A stretch of 7,450 nucleotides of DNA from Alphaproteobacteria bacterium (GTDB taxonomy: Bacteria; Pseudomonadota; Alphaproteobacteria; Micavibrionales; UBA2020): positions 1 to 7,450 of the forward strand of contig JAGLRU010000066.1 in NCBI GenBank assembly GCA_023136145.1, read 5' to 3'. Under the pieces are notes generated by a model. It was not told the DNA's origin. It saw only the letters and a list, made by a program, of their open reading frames with translations, and made no database searches. Of the stretch, positions 6,825 to 7,450 are shown piece by piece. The position numbers were made by a program, and so were the translations under genes. Within the stretch, counting starts at the first letter, position 1, and the number at the start of each line of letters is the position of its first letter.

Positions 6825-6833
6825 GCGTTATTC
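6816..6833. repeat. Inverted repeat overlapping the tRNA-His -10 box
   Basis: GAATAA (6816-6821) and TTATTC (6828-6833) are perfect inverted arms around TATGCG. One further G-T and one C-G pair can be added outside. It covers the predicted -10 element, so it might be an operator, or chance. Confidence 0.35.
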
Positions 6834-6855
6834 TGAATATGTTTGCGAACTTTGT

Positions 6856-6931
6856 GGCGGTTGTAGCTCAGTGGTAGAGCGCCTGGTTGTGGTCCAGGAT
6901 GTCGTGGGTTCAATCCCCATCAGTCGCCCCA
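6856..6931 (+). tRNA. tRNA-His (anticodon GTG)
   Basis: The 76 bases fold as a complete cloverleaf. The acceptor stem is GCGGTTG (6857-6863) with CAGTCGC (6921-6927), including adjacent G-U and U-G wobbles. The D-stem is GCTC/GAGC. The anticodon stem CCTGG/CCAGG surrounds loop TTGTGGT, giving anticodon GTG for His. The T-arm is GTGGG-TTCAATC-CCCAT with a G-U closing pair. The extra G at position -1 (6856) opposite discriminator C73 (6928) is the main identity element for histidyl-tRNA synthetase, and both are encoded. CCA (6929-6931) is encoded too. No clear terminator follows. Confidence 0.97.
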
Positions 6932-6970
6932 TTTATTCCTTCACCAATATTCATTTACGTTCGCGGATGT

Positions 6971-7120
6971 TCACAACGCCTCTGTCCGGAGCCACTCGCG
7001 CCGTGATTTGTGAAATTGTGGATGATGCTGATGAAAATCGCTCTCAATCGCCTTGATTTGATCAGTATGGATTGTTTGGTCATAAAAGCCTTCAAAGTCA
7101 GTGGAGACTCTTTGAATCAC
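6971..7120 (-). CDS. Possible small hypothetical protein or gene remnant (49 aa)
   Basis: Reading the minus strand from a GTG at 7120 to the TGA at 6971-6973 gives 49 residues. It starts MIQRVSTDFEGFYDQTIH and ends HKSRREWLRTEAL. The composition looks protein-like: acidic and aromatic in the first half, His-rich in the middle (FHQHHPQFH), basic and helical at the end. The stretch is less AT-rich than its flanks. An in-frame TAG lies three codons upstream of the GTG, and there is no clear Shine-Dalgarno. A promoter-like pair on the minus strand upstream (TTGTCG with TTATAC, 18 apart) is possible. I recognise no family. It could be a real small gene, the decayed 3' end of a larger one, or chance. 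Confidence 0.3.
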   Translation of the reverse strand: MIQRVSTDFEGFYDQTIHTDQIKAIESDFHQHHPQFHKSRREWLRTEAL

Positions 7121-7146
7121 ATTAGTTTTCTATCTGTTAAGAAAAT

Positions 7147-7175
7147 TTGACGGGTGGTAAGTTTCAAGATATATA
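7147..7175 (+). promoter_or_regulatory. Predicted sigma70-type promoter of parE
   Basis: TTGACG (7147-7152, one mismatch to consensus) and TATATA (7170-7175) are separated by 17 bases. Transcription would start near 7182, leaving about 110 nt to the parE ATG at 7290. It is among the best promoter matches in the window. Confidence 0.5.
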
Positions 7176-7289
7176 GCATGTATAACATATATTTCTTTTT
7201 TTTCGACAATTTAACGACTCTGCCATATTGCATCAGGGATAAGAAATGCATATTCTGTGATGATCATAAAGGAACCTATTAAGAAAAAC

Positions 7290-7450
7290 ATGGCTAGCAG
7301 CAATTTGAAAAAGAACGACTATTCGGCGGCGGATATTGAGGTTCTGGAAGGACTTGAACCTGTTCGGAAACGTCCGGGTATGTATATCGGTGGTACAGAT
7401 GAAGGTGCCATGCACCATCTCGTCAGTGAGATTCTGGATAATTCTATGGA
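7290..7450 (+). CDS. parE: DNA topoisomerase IV subunit B (ParE), 5' end only
   Basis: ParE is the ATPase subunit of topoisomerase IV, which with ParC separates linked daughter chromosomes. Only 53 codons are in the window. After a short polar leader the sequence reads DYSAADIEVLEGLEPVRKRP, then GMYIGGTDEGAMHHLVSEIL and DNSMD. This is the start of the GHKL ATPase domain, and the E of SEILDN is the expected catalytic base. IGGTDEGAMHHL resembles alphaproteobacterial ParE more than GyrB, but so short a piece cannot fully exclude GyrB. The start is ambiguous. The ATG at 7290 gives MASSNLKKNDY, an in-frame ATG at 7260 would add ten residues, and neither has a well-placed Shine-Dalgarno. A predicted promoter lies at 7147-7175. 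Confidence 0.9.
   Translation, partial: MASSNLKKNDYSAADIEVLEGLEPVRKRPGMYIGGTDEGAMHHLVSEILDNSM

Larger units (their letters stand above)
6505..6855. other. Intergenic region glnB / tRNA-His
   Basis: These 351 AT-rich bases lie between divergent glnB (minus) and tRNA-His (plus). They hold two candidate glnB promoters, an inverted repeat around the proximal one, and a predicted tRNA promoter, all listed separately. A further imperfect stem, CCGGAATCT (6618-6626) with AGATTTCGG (6647-6655), is visible but unexplained. I found no gene here and no sigma54 site with correct spacing. Confidence 0.55.
6932..7289. other. Intergenic region tRNA-His / parE
   Basis: These 358 bases have two parts. Roughly 6955-7120 is less AT-rich and holds a possible small minus-strand ORF. 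From about 7120 to 7289 the sequence is strongly AT-rich and promoter-like, with the predicted parE promoter at 7147-7175 and a run of eight T near 7196-7203. A 7-bp inverted repeat, TTCAAAG (7091-7097) / CTTTGAA (7110-7116), has no T-tract after it and lies inside the small ORF. Nothing else is recognisable. Confidence 0.5.

Noticed and set aside
6856..6960. Integration site at the 3' end of tRNA-His
   Set aside because: There is no integrase, no repeat of the tRNA 3' end and no mobile-element genes in the following 500 bases.
6823..7056. Plus-strand 77-codon ORF across the tRNA
   Set aside because: It runs straight through the tRNA-His gene, so at least its first part cannot be a normal protein gene. 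The remaining 29 codons (6967-7056) are less protein-like than the opposite strand.
7091..7116. TTCAAAG / CTTTGAA hairpin as a terminator for tRNA-His
   Set aside because: It lies 160 bases beyond the tRNA and no T-tract follows the stem.

Overview
This window looks like ordinary chromosomal DNA of an alphaproteobacterium with moderate to low GC and AT-rich intergenic stretches. Four things support this: the PII gene glnB lies directly upstream of glnA; a CarD/CdnL-family regulator is present; a secreted SNase-like protein carries the C-terminal domain I associate with alphaproteobacterial homologues; and ParE begins in the alphaproteobacterial style. The tRNA-His gene encodes the usual G-1:C73 pair. 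That argues against the Rhizobiales/Rhodobacterales/Caulobacterales group, where G-1 was lost, and favours a Rhodospirillales-like, Rickettsiales-like or deeper lineage. I cannot name a genus.

Layout, left to right. Bases 1-1468 (minus) hold dnaG (primase), cut by the window edge after 489 codons. A 281-base divergent intergenic region follows, with a good sigma70-type promoter and a leader hairpin for carD. On the plus strand come carD (1750-2481, with a long lysine-rich N-terminal extension), a secreted SNase-like protein that appears to have lost its catalytic residues (2554-3375), and pgk (3434-4639). Converging on pgk from the minus strand is the nitrogen-control pair glnB (6166-6504) and glnA (4684-6132). 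Further right are tRNA-His(GTG) (6856-6931, plus), a region with a possible 49-codon minus-strand ORF (6971-7120), and the 5' end of parE (7290 onward, plus, cut by the window edge).

The genes are mostly housekeeping: replication priming (DnaG), chromosome decatenation (ParE), transcription initiation (CarD), glycolysis/gluconeogenesis (Pgk), ammonium assimilation and its sensor (GlnA, GlnB), and translation (tRNA-His). I see no mobile element, CRISPR array, toxin-antitoxin pair or defence system, and no convincing new multi-gene system. The observations most worth a second look are the degenerate SNase-like protein, the basic tail on CarD, the structured carD leader, and the small ORF between tRNA-His and parE.
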